A DNA stretch of 64,000 nucleotides from Actinomadura oligospora ATCC 43269 (GCF_000518265.1 NZ_KI912412.1:1-64000), one strand, 5' to 3'; shown: positions 1 to 8,621, counted from the stretch's first letter. Numbers and translations are program-made. Notes: generated by a model from the sequence alone, not told the origin.

Positions 1-35
1 TGGCCTGATCTATAAAGGCACTGGCTTTTAACACG

Positions 36-141
36 CTGTTGAGTTCTCAAGAAACGGACACCCACGCGCTCCGTCCGCGTTTTCCGCGGCTTTCGCTCCG
101 TGGCGACTCGCTTACTTTATCAGTTCCGTCCGGCTTGTCAA
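36..141 (-). promoter_or_regulatory. rRNA operon promoter and boxA-like leader
   Basis: Read on the minus strand there is a -35 TTGACA (141-136), a 16-bp spacer and a -10 TAAAGT (119-114). About 60 nt further on comes TTGAGAACTCAACAG (50-36), which resembles the antitermination leader found before 16S rRNA in actinobacteria. The AT-richer leader then runs off the window. The 16S gene itself is not visible, so the rrn assignment is inferred from promoter and leader together. Confidence 0.7.
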
Positions 142-388
142 TTCCCGGCCGATTCTGATTCCGCAGTTCCCGCCCGCTTTCGCGGCCGTTCCCTGCAGCA
201 CTTCTATTTCACCAGATCCGCGCCGATTCGCAAAATCGAGCTTTTCCGGAGCCATCAGGACACGCGGACACGACGGATCGGATCCGCATAATCGTTGATG
301 GTCGCGCACACCGGGCCGGCCACCGCTCAGCGGCGTCCTGCATCCCTCAAGGCGCGAGGAAGTACGTTACCTACTTGTTCCGCAGGAG
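142..388. other. Non-coding stretch upstream of the rrn promoter
   Basis: About 250 nt lie between the rrn-type promoter and the 3' end of the monooxygenase gene. The short open frames here have neither a ribosome binding site nor a recognisable product. It may hold further upstream rRNA promoters or activator sites, but I could not fix one with confidence. Confidence 0.4.
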
Positions 389-1588
389 TCAAGTCGCGGA
401 CGCGCGGACGACATGGAGGGCGGCTGGGGGCCGGGAGACGGCCAGGGCGCTCAGCTCGTCGTGGCGGCGGTGGCTGAGGCTTCGAAGCAGTGTTCCCAGC
501 ACGGCGTTTCCGGTGTTGGCGGGGGCCAGGGACGTCAGGTTGAGCATCGGGAGGCTGTGTCCGAGGGCGGCCGGTCCGGTGAGGCGGATGGCGTCGCGGG
601 CCAGGGCTCCGGCCAGGACGGCTCGGCGACGGCGGTTCCGCTCGTAGGTGCGTAGGGCCTTGCTCAGGTCGGATCGTCCTGCGAGCTCGGTCATCAGGAC
701 GGCCACGTCCTCCAGGCCCTGGTTGAGGCCGTGGGCCATGACCGGGGGCATGCCGTGTGCGGCGTCGCCGACGAGGGTGCAGGGTCCTCGGCCCCACACG
801 CGCGGGATGTGGTGCCTGGTGTGGGGGAAGAGTTCCAGGTCGTCGTCGGTCAGGGCTTCGAGGAGGTCCGAGATCGGGGCGGCGAAGCCCCTGTGGTGCT
901 TGCGGAGTTCGGCGAGGGGGTTGGCGGGAGTGGTGGCGCCGGATGCCCAGGGGACGTTGAAGAAGAAGGCGAGCATGCCGTCGCCCGCGCCCATCAAGCC
1001 GCAGTCGCGGGTGCGGTCGAGCATCATCGTCATGCGCGTCCCGGGGGCGAAGGGGGCGGGGATGAGGCCCTGCCAGGTCGCCATGCCGGTCGGACGTGCG
1101 GGGGTGGCGTCGACCAGGCGCGCGCGCACGCGTGAGTGGACGCCGTCCGCGCCTATGAGGAGGTCGGCGCTGTGCTGGGCGCCGTCCGTGGTGGTGACGG
1201 TGACGCCGTGCGGTGTGTGGGTGAGGCCGGCGAAGTTCGCGTTGAATTCGATGGGGATGCCGGACGCGAGCTGGCGTAGGAGGGCGCGGCGTGGAATGAC
1301 GACGGCGGGGGCTCCGGCTTCGTGGGCGATGCCGGTGAGGTCGCAGTTCAGGACCGTCCTGCCGGTGGGGGTGCGGAGGTCGACCCCGGTGATGGGCTGT
1401 CCGGCGGTTTCGGGGTGGACGCCCAGGACGGACAGGACGGCGTTGCCGAACGGCCACACGGTGACGGCGCCCCCGCGCGTGCGCAGGGCGGGGGCCTGTT
1501 CCAGGACGGTGACCTCGTGACCCGCGGCGAGGAGTCCGCGCGCGGTCGCGAGGCCGACGAGTCCGGCCCCGATGACAAGAGCGTGCAC
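389..1588 (-). CDS. FAD-dependent monooxygenase (PHBH/TetX-like)
   Basis: A 399-residue flavoprotein hydroxylase. The N-terminus has the dinucleotide fold GAGLVG, the middle has IGADGVHSRVR (the DG motif that contacts FAD and NADPH), and the C-terminal third has GDAAHGMPPVMAHGLNQGLE (the GD motif for FAD ribitol). This is class A aromatic or polyketide hydroxylase architecture, so it probably hydroxylates a small hydrophobic substrate in the cytosol using NAD(P)H and O2. The GTG at 1588 is chosen because GGAGG sits 7 nt before it and the fold begins at residue 3; a longer frame to 1891 would run through a terminator and into the neighbouring gene. Substrate unknown; it could be catabolic or an antibiotic-inactivating enzyme. 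Confidence 0.85.
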   Translation of the reverse strand: MHALVIGAGLVGLATARGLLAAGHEVTVLEQAPALRTRGGAVTVWPFGNAVLSVLGVHPETAGQPITGVDLRTPTGRTVLNCDLTGIAHEAGAPAVVIPRRALLRQLASGIPIEFNANFAGLTHTPHGVTVTTTDGAQHSADLLIGADGVHSRVRARLVDATPARPTGMATWQGLIPAPFAPGTRMTMMLDRTRDCGLMGAGDGMLAFFFNVPWASGATTPANPLAELRKHHRGFAAPISDLLEALTDDDLELFPHTRHHIPRVWGRGPCTLVGDAAHGMPPVMAHGLNQGLEDVAVLMTELAGRSDLSKALRTYERNRRRRAVLAGALARDAIRLTGPAALGHSLPMLNLTSLAPANTGNAVLGTLLRSLSHRRHDELSALAVSRPPAALHVVRASAT

Positions 1589-1611
1589 CGTTGCACCTCC
1601 GACGATGAGTA

Positions 1612-1630
1612 GTACTACCTGTTGTAGTAC
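1612..1630. promoter_or_regulatory. Perfect 7-bp inverted repeat, candidate operator
   Basis: GTACTAC-CTGTT-GTAGTAC lies 24 nt upstream of the monooxygenase GTG. A compact dyad of this kind is typical of TetR or MarR operators. No regulator gene is adjacent, so the binding protein is unknown. Confidence 0.5.
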
Positions 1631-1680
1631 ATGCGCGGGCCGAGGTACAGACCCAAGTCGTCGGAGGCGGGTCGCGCCGA

Positions 1681-1715
1681 GGGCCCCGAGGCGGGTGGAG
1701 TCCGCCTCGGGGCCC
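1681..1715 (-). terminator. GC-rich terminator hairpin after the SapA-like gene
   Basis: A 14-bp perfect stem (1681-1694 with 1702-1715) with a 7-nt loop lies 37 nt past the stop of the SapA-like gene. There is no U-tract, which is common in actinobacteria. Confidence 0.75.
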
Positions 1716-1751
1716 TGGTGTTTCCCCTGGATGGTCCGGGGGTCAGCGGGC

Positions 1752-2150
1752 TCAGCCGCAGTGCGACCAGCCGCTGTACCAGTACTGGTAGTTCGTGCCG
1801 CCGCCCCAGATGACGCACTTGCCGGCGGCGCTGGCGTAGGTGGGTCCGGCGTAGGTCGTGTAGTTGTCGATGTCGGTGATCGCGTTGGCACCCTGGACCT
1901 GCAGGTAGGTCCCGGTGCGCGTGGAACTGCCGACGTCCTTGGTCTTGATGGTGACGACGCAGTTCTTGCCCGAGCCCGAGCTGTAGGCCAGGTAGACGGT
2001 CGAGCCGTTCAGGGCCTTGGAGTCGACGACGGAGTACCCGGATCCGCAGATGGCGGATGCGGAGGCCGCCGAGGCCGGCGCGGCGGCGAGGGCGCCGAGG
2101 CCTGTGGTGGCGGCCGCGGCGGTGAGGGATAGGACGGCGATGCGCTTCAC
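1752..2150 (-). CDS. SapA-like secreted protein
   Basis: A 132-residue exported protein. From the GTG at 2150 (AAGGAG upstream) it reads VKRIAVLSL, then a hydrophobic Ala-rich core and an AxA cleavage site near residue 30. The mature part is small, Gly/Tyr/Thr-rich and has four cysteines (in AICGSGY, KNCVV, GKCVIW and the terminal SHCG), probably two disulfides. The segments NYTTYAGPTYASAAGKC and YSGWSHCG match my memory of the Streptomyces spore-associated protein SapA. It probably ends up on the surface of aerial hyphae or spores; its function is not established in the family. It forms a single-gene transcription unit with its own terminator. Confidence 0.7.
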   Translation of the reverse strand: MKRIAVLSLTAAAATTGLGALAAAPASAASASAICGSGYSVVDSKALNGSTVYLAYSSGSGKNCVVTIKTKDVGSSTRTGTYLQVQGANAITDIDNYTTYAGPTYASAAGKCVIWGGGTNYQYWYSGWSHCG

Positions 2151-2188
2151 GATCACTCCTTCCGGACACCGGCCCCTGCCGACGTCCG

Positions 2189-2240
2189 AAATGATCTTCA
2201 TCTGCGCCCGCCGACCTGCGGGTGAACCCCAAATGATCTT
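2189..2240. repeat. 10-bp direct repeat upstream of the SapA-like gene
   Basis: AAATGATCTT occurs at 2189-2198 and again at 2231-2240, exactly 42 bp apart (about four helical turns), just upstream of the SapA-like start. The phasing suggests two binding sites for one regulator on the same face of the DNA. No protein is assigned. Confidence 0.4.
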
Positions 2241-2303
2241 GTAGTGGCGGGCGGCCCGGCGCGGGGTGACTGACGGGCCGTCCGACCTCGGGGCCCGGCG
2301 GTG

Positions 2304-3785
2304 TCAGGGGGTTGCGGGCATCCAGTTGCCGTGGAAGCCGCTGGGGATGCGGGCGGGGAGGTGGACGGCGCCGGTCTGTTCCAGGGTCGCGGCGTCCAGG
2401 AAGACCAGGTCGCTGCGGTCGGTGGTGGTGTCGAGGACGTAGCCCATGAGGACGCCGTCGTCCTCGGCGGACGCGTCGGAGGACGGGACGAAGGAGAACT
2501 CGCTCGCGATCCGGTTCGGGCCGAGACGGTGGACCTCGGTCTTGCGGTTCAGGAGGTCGTGCTTGAGGACGGCGTCCGGCTCGAAGACGGCGAGGTCGAC
2601 GCGTTCGCCTTCGCCGAAGTCGGATCCGGCGATGTCGATGCCCACGCCATAGCCGTAGCGGTAGGGGCGTCCCACGAGGCGTTCGTCGTGGCGGGGGAAC
2701 TCCTGGGGACGGTCGTCGAGGCGTTCGGTGCTGACGCGCCCGGTCGTCCGGTCGAGGGTCCAGCGGTCCAGGCTGGGGGCGCCTTCGCCGGGGATGCTGC
2801 CGGTGGCGAACATGCGCGGGTGGCGGATGACGTCCAGGACGACCGTTTCGCCGTCCTCGTAGGCGTTGAGCGGGTGGAAGACGTAGCACGGGTCGATGTC
2901 GAACCAGCGGATGTCACTGGCGCGTCCTTCGCGCGGGAGCAGGCCGACGCGGGCGGGGTAGGCGGGGTTCCAGGAGTACGGGAGGCCAGGGGGGCCGCCG
3001 CGGCGGGAGCGGATGGCGGCGGCGACGACCGGCTCGGGCAGGGTGCGGCGGCCGATGACACGGGACAGCAGGGACGTCACGGGTCCGGCGAGGGCGGACG
3101 GCACCCCGGCGGCGGCCTGGCGGGGGTCGAAGGTGACCGGCAGGTCGTACAGGACGACGTAGTGCTCGGTCAGGGAGAAGTCGTGCATCATCGGGCTGCC
3201 GTTGACCTGGACGTCCACGACCTTGCGGATGCGCCCGGACGTGCCGAGGACGGTGTACCGGACCTTGTCGCCCCAGCCGAAGAAGTACGAGACGGCGTGC
3301 AGTTCGCCGGTGGCGGGGTCGCGGTGCGGGTGGGCGGTGTACCCGCCGGGGAGCGTGCCGTCGAAGTCGCAGGGGCCGACGGTCTCCAGTTCGTCGGTGA
3401 GTTCGTAGGGGCGGCAACCGGCCTCGACGAGCGCGAAGGTGCGTCCGGCGTGGGCGAGGACGTTGGTGTTGACCGCGTAGTCCATGCCCGCGTGCGCGCG
3501 TCCGGGGCGGGGGCGCTCCCCCATCTGGCGGGCCAGGTCGGCGTGACGGACCCAGCGGTTGCGGTACCACTCGGCGCGGCCGTCGCGTAGGCGGACGCCG
3601 TGGACCATGCCGTCGCCGGTGAACAGGTGGTACGTCGCCGGATCGGGCGCGGCGAAGGGGTTGGGGCCGATGCGCGCGTACCGGCCGTCGAGGTGGGCGG
3701 GGATCTCGCCGGTGGTCTGCAGTTCGGTGACCGTCAGCTCCTCGTGCACGGGCGCGTACTGGCCGTCCAGGATTCCGTTCGTCAT
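2304..3785 (-). CDS. Carotenoid oxygenase (RPE65/CCD family)
   Basis: A 493-residue non-haem Fe(II) dioxygenase of the carotenoid cleavage family, which splits conjugated double bonds of carotenoids, apocarotenoids or stilbenes. The four iron-binding histidines of the seven-bladed propeller can be placed in AHPHRD, MMHDFSLTEH, YVFHPLNAYED and the C-terminal SGFHGNW. The N-terminal IGPNPFAAPD and FTGDGMVHG are also typical. Length is normal for the family. GGAGGG lies 8 nt before the ATG at 3785. It is transcribed divergently from a TetR regulator across a two-site operator, so it is probably repressed by that protein and induced by a hydrophobic ligand. Substrate cannot be read from the sequence. 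Confidence 0.9.
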   Translation of the reverse strand: MTNGILDGQYAPVHEELTVTELQTTGEIPAHLDGRYARIGPNPFAAPDPATYHLFTGDGMVHGVRLRDGRAEWYRNRWVRHADLARQMGERPRPGRAHAGMDYAVNTNVLAHAGRTFALVEAGCRPYELTDELETVGPCDFDGTLPGGYTAHPHRDPATGELHAVSYFFGWGDKVRYTVLGTSGRIRKVVDVQVNGSPMMHDFSLTEHYVVLYDLPVTFDPRQAAAGVPSALAGPVTSLLSRVIGRRTLPEPVVAAAIRSRRGGPPGLPYSWNPAYPARVGLLPREGRASDIRWFDIDPCYVFHPLNAYEDGETVVLDVIRHPRMFATGSIPGEGAPSLDRWTLDRTTGRVSTERLDDRPQEFPRHDERLVGRPYRYGYGVGIDIAGSDFGEGERVDLAVFEPDAVLKHDLLNRKTEVHRLGPNRIASEFSFVPSSDASAEDDGVLMGYVLDTTTDRSDLVFLDAATLEQTGAVHLPARIPSGFHGNWMPATP

Positions 3786-3807
3786 CTTGTCTGCCCTCCG
3801 CTGCGAA

Positions 3808-3840
3808 ATAACGCTGTTATATGGGATATAACGCTGTTAT
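3808..3840. promoter_or_regulatory. Twin TetR-type operator with face-to-face promoters
   Basis: Two identical copies of ATAAC-GCT-GTTAT (3808-3820 and 3828-3840) are spaced 20 bp centre to centre. Each overlaps a -10-like TATAAC: 3827-3832 on the plus strand and 3821-3816 on the minus strand. The plus-strand -10 ends 6 nt before the ATG at 3839, as expected for a leaderless mRNA. A protein bound here would block both divergent promoters. Confidence 0.75.
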
Positions 3841-4546
3841 GAGCGAGGCGTCAACGGCTGCGGCGAAACCGGCATCGACGAAGGGCGGCGGAGCGAGCGC
3901 GGGCGTGGGCCCGGCCGGTGCGGCGGCGGATGTGCGGACGCGGTTGCTGGAGGCGGCGGCGCGGCTGCTGGCCGAGGAGGGGCCCAAGGCGCTGACGGCA
4001 CGCCGCCTGGCCGCCGAGGTCGGGGCGTCCACGATGGTCGTGTACACGCACTTCGGCGGGATGCCGGACCTGGTGCGGGCCGTCGTGGACGAGGGGTTCG
4101 AGCGGCTGGCGGCGATGCTGGCGGAGGTGCCGCCCAGCGATGACCCGCTCGCCGACCTCGCGCGCCTGGCCGTCGCCTACCGCGCGAACGCGTTGGCGAA
4201 CCCGCATCTCTACTCGGTGATGTTCGGGGGCGTCGTGCTCGGCACGCTCTGCGAGGACGACGAGGAGATCCGTAGCGGACGGTTCACGGAGGGGGCGGGC
4301 ACGTTCGGCGTCCTAGTGGAGACGACAGGGCGGGCGATGCTGGCCGGACGGCTTCCGGGGGCGGGCACCGCCGATCCGGCCGACGTGTCCGCGCAGCTCT
4401 GGAGCGCCCTGCACGGGTACGTGATGCTCGAACTGGGCGGACACTTCACGCCCGCGGACGAGGAGACGGTCTTCGTTCCGCTGCTTCGGACCTTGGCGGT
4501 CGGGCTTGGCGCCGCCGTCCCGGACGTGTGGACGGCCAGCAGCTGA
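3839..4546 (+). CDS. TetR/AcrR family transcriptional regulator
   Basis: A 235-residue repressor. The N-terminal helix-turn-helix runs through RTRLLEAAARLLAEEG, TARRLAAEVGAS and VVYTHFGGMPDLVRAVV, preceded by a short disordered Ala/Gly-rich tail. The C-terminal ligand-binding half (ANPHLYSVMFGG and following) resembles the WHG/TetR_C_33 type. ATG 3839 is preferred over ATG 3821 because it sits at the predicted transcription start; neither has a ribosome binding site, so translation is probably leaderless. Its start codon lies inside the downstream operator, implying autoregulation. The likely target is the divergent carotenoid oxygenase. Confidence 0.85.
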   Translation: MSEASTAAAKPASTKGGGASAGVGPAGAAADVRTRLLEAAARLLAEEGPKALTARRLAAEVGASTMVVYTHFGGMPDLVRAVVDEGFERLAAMLAEVPPSDDPLADLARLAVAYRANALANPHLYSVMFGGVVLGTLCEDDEEIRSGRFTEGAGTFGVLVETTGRAMLAGRLPGAGTADPADVSAQLWSALHGYVMLELGGHFTPADEETVFVPLLRTLAVGLGAAVPDVWTASS

Positions 4547-4729
4547 CGGCCGACCTCGGGCGACGCCATGCGGGTGGCGTTGTCGTGTGAAGGCACGCGG
4601 TGGTTGACGGTTTGCCCACTCTGGCCACGTTCGGTCCCGGTCTCCACATGAATGCGGTTTTCGTTCATCGTTCCCTGCTACAGCTGCGGATCATGCGGTT
4701 CCGCACCTGGGCTCGGGAGGGGTGCGGCC

Positions 4730-7426
4730 GTGAGCGAAGGGGCTGGGGCCCGGCGGACGCGGCGGCGTCCGGTGGCCTTGCTGGTGGCGGTGGTCCTGGG
4801 GGCGGCCCTGCTGACGGGGGCTTCGTTGATGCGCGCGGGCGCGGCGCGGGCGGCGTTGCCGGGCGGGTTCCGGCAGCAGACCGTCCTGTCAGGGCTGACG
4901 GCGCCGACGGCGGTGCGGTTCTCACCGGACGGGCGGGTGTTCGTGGCGGAGAAGAGCGGCATCGTGAAGATGTTCCAGTCGCTCACCGACACGAACCCGG
5001 TCGTGTACGCGGACCTGCGGCAGCAGGTGTTCAACGGGTGGGACCGCGGGTTGCTCGGGCTCGCGCTGCACCCGAACTTCCCTACGGATCCGCGGGTGTA
5101 CGTGATGTACACGTACAACGGCGAGTTGGGCGGGGCGTATCCGAGGTGGCCGTCCGCGAACGGTAGCGACGACCAGTGTCCGGACCCGCCGGGTGCGAAC
5201 AAGGACGGCTGCGTGGCTGCGGGCCGGATCTCGGTGCTGACGCCGCCCGTTCAGGCCGCGGGCGCGCTCGCGCCGCGCGCGGACAAGGGCCCGGCCACCG
5301 AGACGGTGCTGCTTGAGGACTGGTGCCAGCAGTTCCCGAGCCACACGGTCGGGACGCTCCAGTTCGGTGCGGACGGCATGCTCTACGCGGGTGCGGGAGA
5401 TGCCGCGTCCTACACGTATGCCGACTACGGGCAGACCAAGAATCCCTGTGGTGACGCTCCTGGAAAGCGGGGCGAGAACCTGAAGGCGCCGACGGCGGAG
5501 GGCGGGTCTCTGCGTGCGCAGGATGTGAACACTCCGGCCGACCCGACGACCCTGGACGGTTCGATCATCCGCATCGATCCGGACACGGGGAGGCCCGCGC
5601 CCGGAAACCCCGCGACGACCGGGGACGAGAACGCCAGGCGGATCATCGCGCACGGGTTCCGGAATCCTTACCGCTTCACGATCCGTCCGGGGACGAGCGA
5701 GGTGTGGGCGGGCGACGTCGGGCTCAGCACGTGGGAGGAGATCGACCGGATCCCGGCCTTGCCCGCGAAGGCCGCCAACTTCGGATGGCCCTGCTACGAG
5801 GGGGCGGGGCATTACGCCGGTTACGAAGCCATCGGCCTCACCATGTGTCAGAAGCTCTATGCGGCCGGTGCGTCCGCTGTGGTCACGCCGTATTTCACCT
5901 ACAAGCACTCCGCCAAGGTCGTGCCCAACGAGACGTGCGGGACGGGCAGTTCGGCCCTCAGCGGGACGGCGTTCTACACGGGGAGCGCGTACCCGCAGCG
6001 GTACCAGGGAGCGCTGTTCTTCGCCGACTACGCGCGCGAGTGCGTGTGGGCCATGCGCGCGGGCGCGAACGGCCTGCCGGATCCGAAGAGTGTTGAGACG
6101 TTCGACGCGTCCCCTGGCGGCATCGTCGATCTGGAGGCGGGGCCGAACGGCGACCTGTTCGGCGTGGACGTGCTCGCCGGACGGGTCGTCCGGTGGGTGT
6201 ACGAGGGGGCCAACAACCCGCCGGTCGCCACGATCAAATCCAACGTGGTGAGTGGGAAGCTGCCCCTGAACGTGCGGTTCGACGCGTCGTCCTCGTCCGA
6301 CGTGGACGGCGACCTGCCGTTCGCGTACGACTGGGACCTCGACGGCGACGGTGTTTACGGGGACTCGCACGACGCCCAGCCGTCCTTCGTCTACGAGCAG
6401 GCGCGCGCGTACGACGTCGGGTTGAAAGTGACCGACTCACGCGGTGCGACCGACACGGCGATCCTGCGGATCACGGCCGGGTCCACGCCGCCGGTCGCGA
6501 AGATCACGACGCCCGCGTCCGGGCTGACGTGGCAGGTCGGCACCCGCGTCCCGTTCACCGGGACGGCGGCCGACGCGGAGGACGGGACGCTGACCGGCAG
6601 GGCGCTGAACTGGCAGATCATCATTCATCACTGCCCGAGCAACTGCCACACCCACGAGATCACCGCGCAGGACGGGACGTCCGGGTCGTTCGTCGCGCCC
6701 GATCACGAGTACCCGTCCTGGATCGAGCTGCGGCTGACCGCGACCGACGCGTCCGGGCTGACCGACACCCGGAGCGTGGAGCTGCATCCGAGGACGGCGA
6801 AACTGACGCTGGCGAGCAGTCCGGCGGGCATCCCGCTGACCCAGGGGCAGCGCACCGGGAACGCGCCGTTCAGCGGGACGGTGATCAAGGGCTCGGTGGT
6901 CTCGGTCGCGGCGCCGACGGCGACGCAGATCGTCGGCGGGAACGCGTACGAGTTCGTGGGGTGGTCCGACAAGGGCGGGTCCGCGCACAACGTGACCGTC
7001 GGGCAGGACATGACGCTGACCGCCACGTACCGGCTCAAGGCGAACCTCGCGCTGAAGCGTCCGGTGACGGCGTCCAGTGTCGAGCAGTCCGGGTACCCGG
7101 CGCGGAGCGGAGTGGACGGCAACCGGAAGACGCGGTGGTCGAGCAAGCGGACCGACCCGCAGTGGTTCCGGGTGGACCTGGGCTCGGTGCGGCAGGTCGG
7201 GTACGTGTTGCTGCGCTGGGAGTCGGCGTACGCGACGGCGTTCCAGATCCAGGTGTCCAAGGACGGGCGGGCGTGGACGACCGTCCACGCGCGCACGAAC
7301 GGGAACGGTGGCGTGGACTTCGTTCCGTTCACACCCGTGCAGGCGCGCTACGTCCGGACGGTCGGGACGAAGCGGGCGACCAAGTACGGGTACTCGCTGT
7401 GGGAGATGGAGGTCTTCAACAGGTGA
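4730..7426 (+). CDS. Secreted PQQ-type sugar dehydrogenase with PKD and discoidin domains
   Basis: An 898-residue exported multidomain protein. A basic stretch (RRTRRRP) and hydrophobic signal end near residue 46. Residues about 50-490 form a glucose/sorbosone dehydrogenase propeller (SGLTAPTAVRFSPDGRVFVAEK, GLLGLALHPNF, GFRNPYRFTIRPGT). Residues about 495-582 are a PKD domain (VRFDASSSSDVDGD), 583-690 an Ig/PKD-like module, 690-768 a bacterial-repeat-like segment, and 772-897 a discoidin F5/8C carbohydrate-binding domain beginning NLALKRPVTASS. It probably oxidises a sugar at the cell surface or in an extracellular matrix. The GTG at 4730 has GGAGGGG 6 nt upstream and gives a proper signal peptide; an in-frame ATG at 4652 would add an odd Cys-rich extension. 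Some relatives lack demonstrated PQQ activity. Confidence 0.85.
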   Translation: MSEGAGARRTRRRPVALLVAVVLGAALLTGASLMRAGAARAALPGGFRQQTVLSGLTAPTAVRFSPDGRVFVAEKSGIVKMFQSLTDTNPVVYADLRQQVFNGWDRGLLGLALHPNFPTDPRVYVMYTYNGELGGAYPRWPSANGSDDQCPDPPGANKDGCVAAGRISVLTPPVQAAGALAPRADKGPATETVLLEDWCQQFPSHTVGTLQFGADGMLYAGAGDAASYTYADYGQTKNPCGDAPGKRGENLKAPTAEGGSLRAQDVNTPADPTTLDGSIIRIDPDTGRPAPGNPATTGDENARRIIAHGFRNPYRFTIRPGTSEVWAGDVGLSTWEEIDRIPALPAKAANFGWPCYEGAGHYAGYEAIGLTMCQKLYAAGASAVVTPYFTYKHSAKVVPNETCGTGSSALSGTAFYTGSAYPQRYQGALFFADYARECVWAMRAGANGLPDPKSVETFDASPGGIVDLEAGPNGDLFGVDVLAGRVVRWVYEGANNPPVATIKSNVVSGKLPLNVRFDASSSSDVDGDLPFAYDWDLDGDGVYGDSHDAQPSFVYEQARAYDVGLKVTDSRGATDTAILRITAGSTPPVAKITTPASGLTWQVGTRVPFTGTAADAEDGTLTGRALNWQIIIHHCPSNCHTHEITAQDGTSGSFVAPDHEYPSWIELRLTATDASGLTDTRSVELHPRTAKLTLASSPAGIPLTQGQRTGNAPFSGTVIKGSVVSVAAPTATQIVGGNAYEFVGWSDKGGSAHNVTVGQDMTLTATYRLKANLALKRPVTASSVEQSGYPARSGVDGNRKTRWSSKRTDPQWFRVDLGSVRQVGYVLLRWESAYATAFQIQVSKDGRAWTTVHARTNGNGGVDFVPFTPVQARYVRTVGTKRATKYGYSLWEMEVFNR

Positions 7427-7433
7427 TACTTGC

Positions 7434-8264
7434 GTGGTGTCCGCGCAAGTCATCTATGACCGGAATGATGTTCTGGTGGTCCGGGCCCGGGACGTGGTCG
7501 CCAAGGCGCACCGTCCCGGACGGGCCGTCGGGCCCGAGTTCGCCCGCCGCGTCGAGATCGCCGCGTCCCTGCCCGAACTGTTCAACGCGCCGTTGGGACC
7601 GCCGCTCGACGTTGAGGGCCGGACGGTCACGCTAGAGCGCTACGGGACGCCCGTCGATCCGTTCGATCCGCCCTGGGAGGACGCCGGGCGCTTGTTGGCT
7701 GCGCTGCATGCCGTCCCTGTGCCTGCTGATACGCCGTCGTTCGGCCGTCCTACGCGGGTGGCTCGTGCCGTGTCTCGCCTGGGGGACGGCGAGGCGGCCG
7801 ACGCGGTTCGGCGCGCGTTCACCGGGCTGCCCGCGTGGGTGCGCGGGGACGCGCCCGTCCCTGGGGTGAAGGACGAGCGGCTGCTGCACGGCGACTTTCA
7901 CCTGGGCCAGCTCGTGCGCGCGGGCGAAGGTGGCACGTGGCGGTTCATCGACGTGGAGGACATCGGACGCGGCGACCCGGTGTGGGACCTCGCACGCCTG
8001 GCCGCGCTGTTCGCGGTGGGGATCCTGGCGCCGGACGCCTGGGGACGCTTCCTGCGCGCGTACCGGATAGCGGGTGGAGTGGCCGTCCCCCCTGATGAGG
8101 GGTCGGAGTGGACGGTGCTGGACATGCCGTCGCGCGCCCTGGTGGTGCAGATCGCGGCGACGTCGCTCCGGCTGGCGGCTGAGCAGGACAGGGATCTGGC
8201 TCCGGAGGAAACCGGGCTCGTGGGTGCGTGCGTCAGAATCGCAGAGCTGCCCGCTCTGCCTTAG
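7434..8264 (+). CDS. APH-like phosphotransferase
   Basis: A 276-residue protein of the aminoglycoside phosphotransferase/choline kinase fold. The catalytic loop is LLHGDFHLGQLVR and the metal-binding segment is FIDVEDIGRGDPVWDLARLAAL. The N-terminal lobe is short, with VVAKAHRPGRAVGPEF supplying the putative ATP-binding lysine. It starts 8 nt after the sugar dehydrogenase stop, so the two are probably co-transcribed. GTG 7434 or 7437 are equally possible starts. Members modify antibiotics or small metabolites; nothing here fixes the substrate, and an antibiotic-resistance role should not be assumed. Confidence 0.75.
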   Translation: MVSAQVIYDRNDVLVVRARDVVAKAHRPGRAVGPEFARRVEIAASLPELFNAPLGPPLDVEGRTVTLERYGTPVDPFDPPWEDAGRLLAALHAVPVPADTPSFGRPTRVARAVSRLGDGEAADAVRRAFTGLPAWVRGDAPVPGVKDERLLHGDFHLGQLVRAGEGGTWRFIDVEDIGRGDPVWDLARLAALFAVGILAPDAWGRFLRAYRIAGGVAVPPDEGSEWTVLDMPSRALVVQIAATSLRLAAEQDRDLAPEETGLVGACVRIAELPALP

Positions 8265-8315
8265 ATTTACCCTTTGATTACGTTGAACAGCTGGACCGGA
8301 AGGACGACATAGGCG

Positions 8316-8555
8316 ATGCACTGCCCCAAGTGTCACGGCTTCATGCGCACGTACAACCGCAGCGGCGTCCAGATCGAGCAGTGCGACAACTGCCGTGGCG
8401 TCTTCCTCGACTACGGCGAGCTGGAGGCCCTCGGCCGTATGGAGTCCGGCTACCACGCCGCGCCGCCGCCCGCCCCGGGCTGGGGACACCACGGCGGGCA
8501 CCACGGCCACCACGGTCACCACGGCGGCCTGTTCCACGCGCTCTTCACGACCTGA
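8316..8555 (+). CDS. TFIIB-type zinc-ribbon protein
   Basis: A 79-residue protein. Residues 3-29 form a four-cysteine zinc ribbon (CPKC and CDNC) followed by RGVFLDYGELEAL, the signature of the zf-TFIIB family. The tail is Pro-rich and then has a Gly-His repeat (HHGGHHGHHGHHGG) that could bind further metal. Family members are common in bacteria, but their function is not settled. GGAAGG precedes the ATG. Confidence 0.85.
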   Translation: MHCPKCHGFMRTYNRSGVQIEQCDNCRGVFLDYGELEALGRMESGYHAAPPPAPGWGHHGGHHGHHGHHGGLFHALFTT

Positions 8556-8592
8556 CCGACCTGATCGGCGCCTCGCACGCGCCGAACGCGAG

Positions 8593-8621
8593 ACGGCCCG
8601 CACCTGTCCGGTGCGGGCCGT
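8593..8621. terminator. Bidirectional terminator hairpin
   Basis: A 12-bp perfect stem ACGGCCCGCACC (8593-8604) pairs with 8610-8621 around a 5-nt loop. It lies between the convergent zinc-ribbon and pnkp genes and could end both. Confidence 0.75.

Noticed and set aside
1589..1891. 500-residue form of the monooxygenase
   Set aside because: The extra 101 residues are read through the terminator hairpin and part of the SapA-like gene, and the FAD fold begins at the internal GTG with a good ribosome binding site.
7434..8264. Aminoglycoside resistance gene
   Set aside because: The fold is APH-like, but the protein has no features of a specific resistance enzyme and sits behind a sugar dehydrogenase gene.
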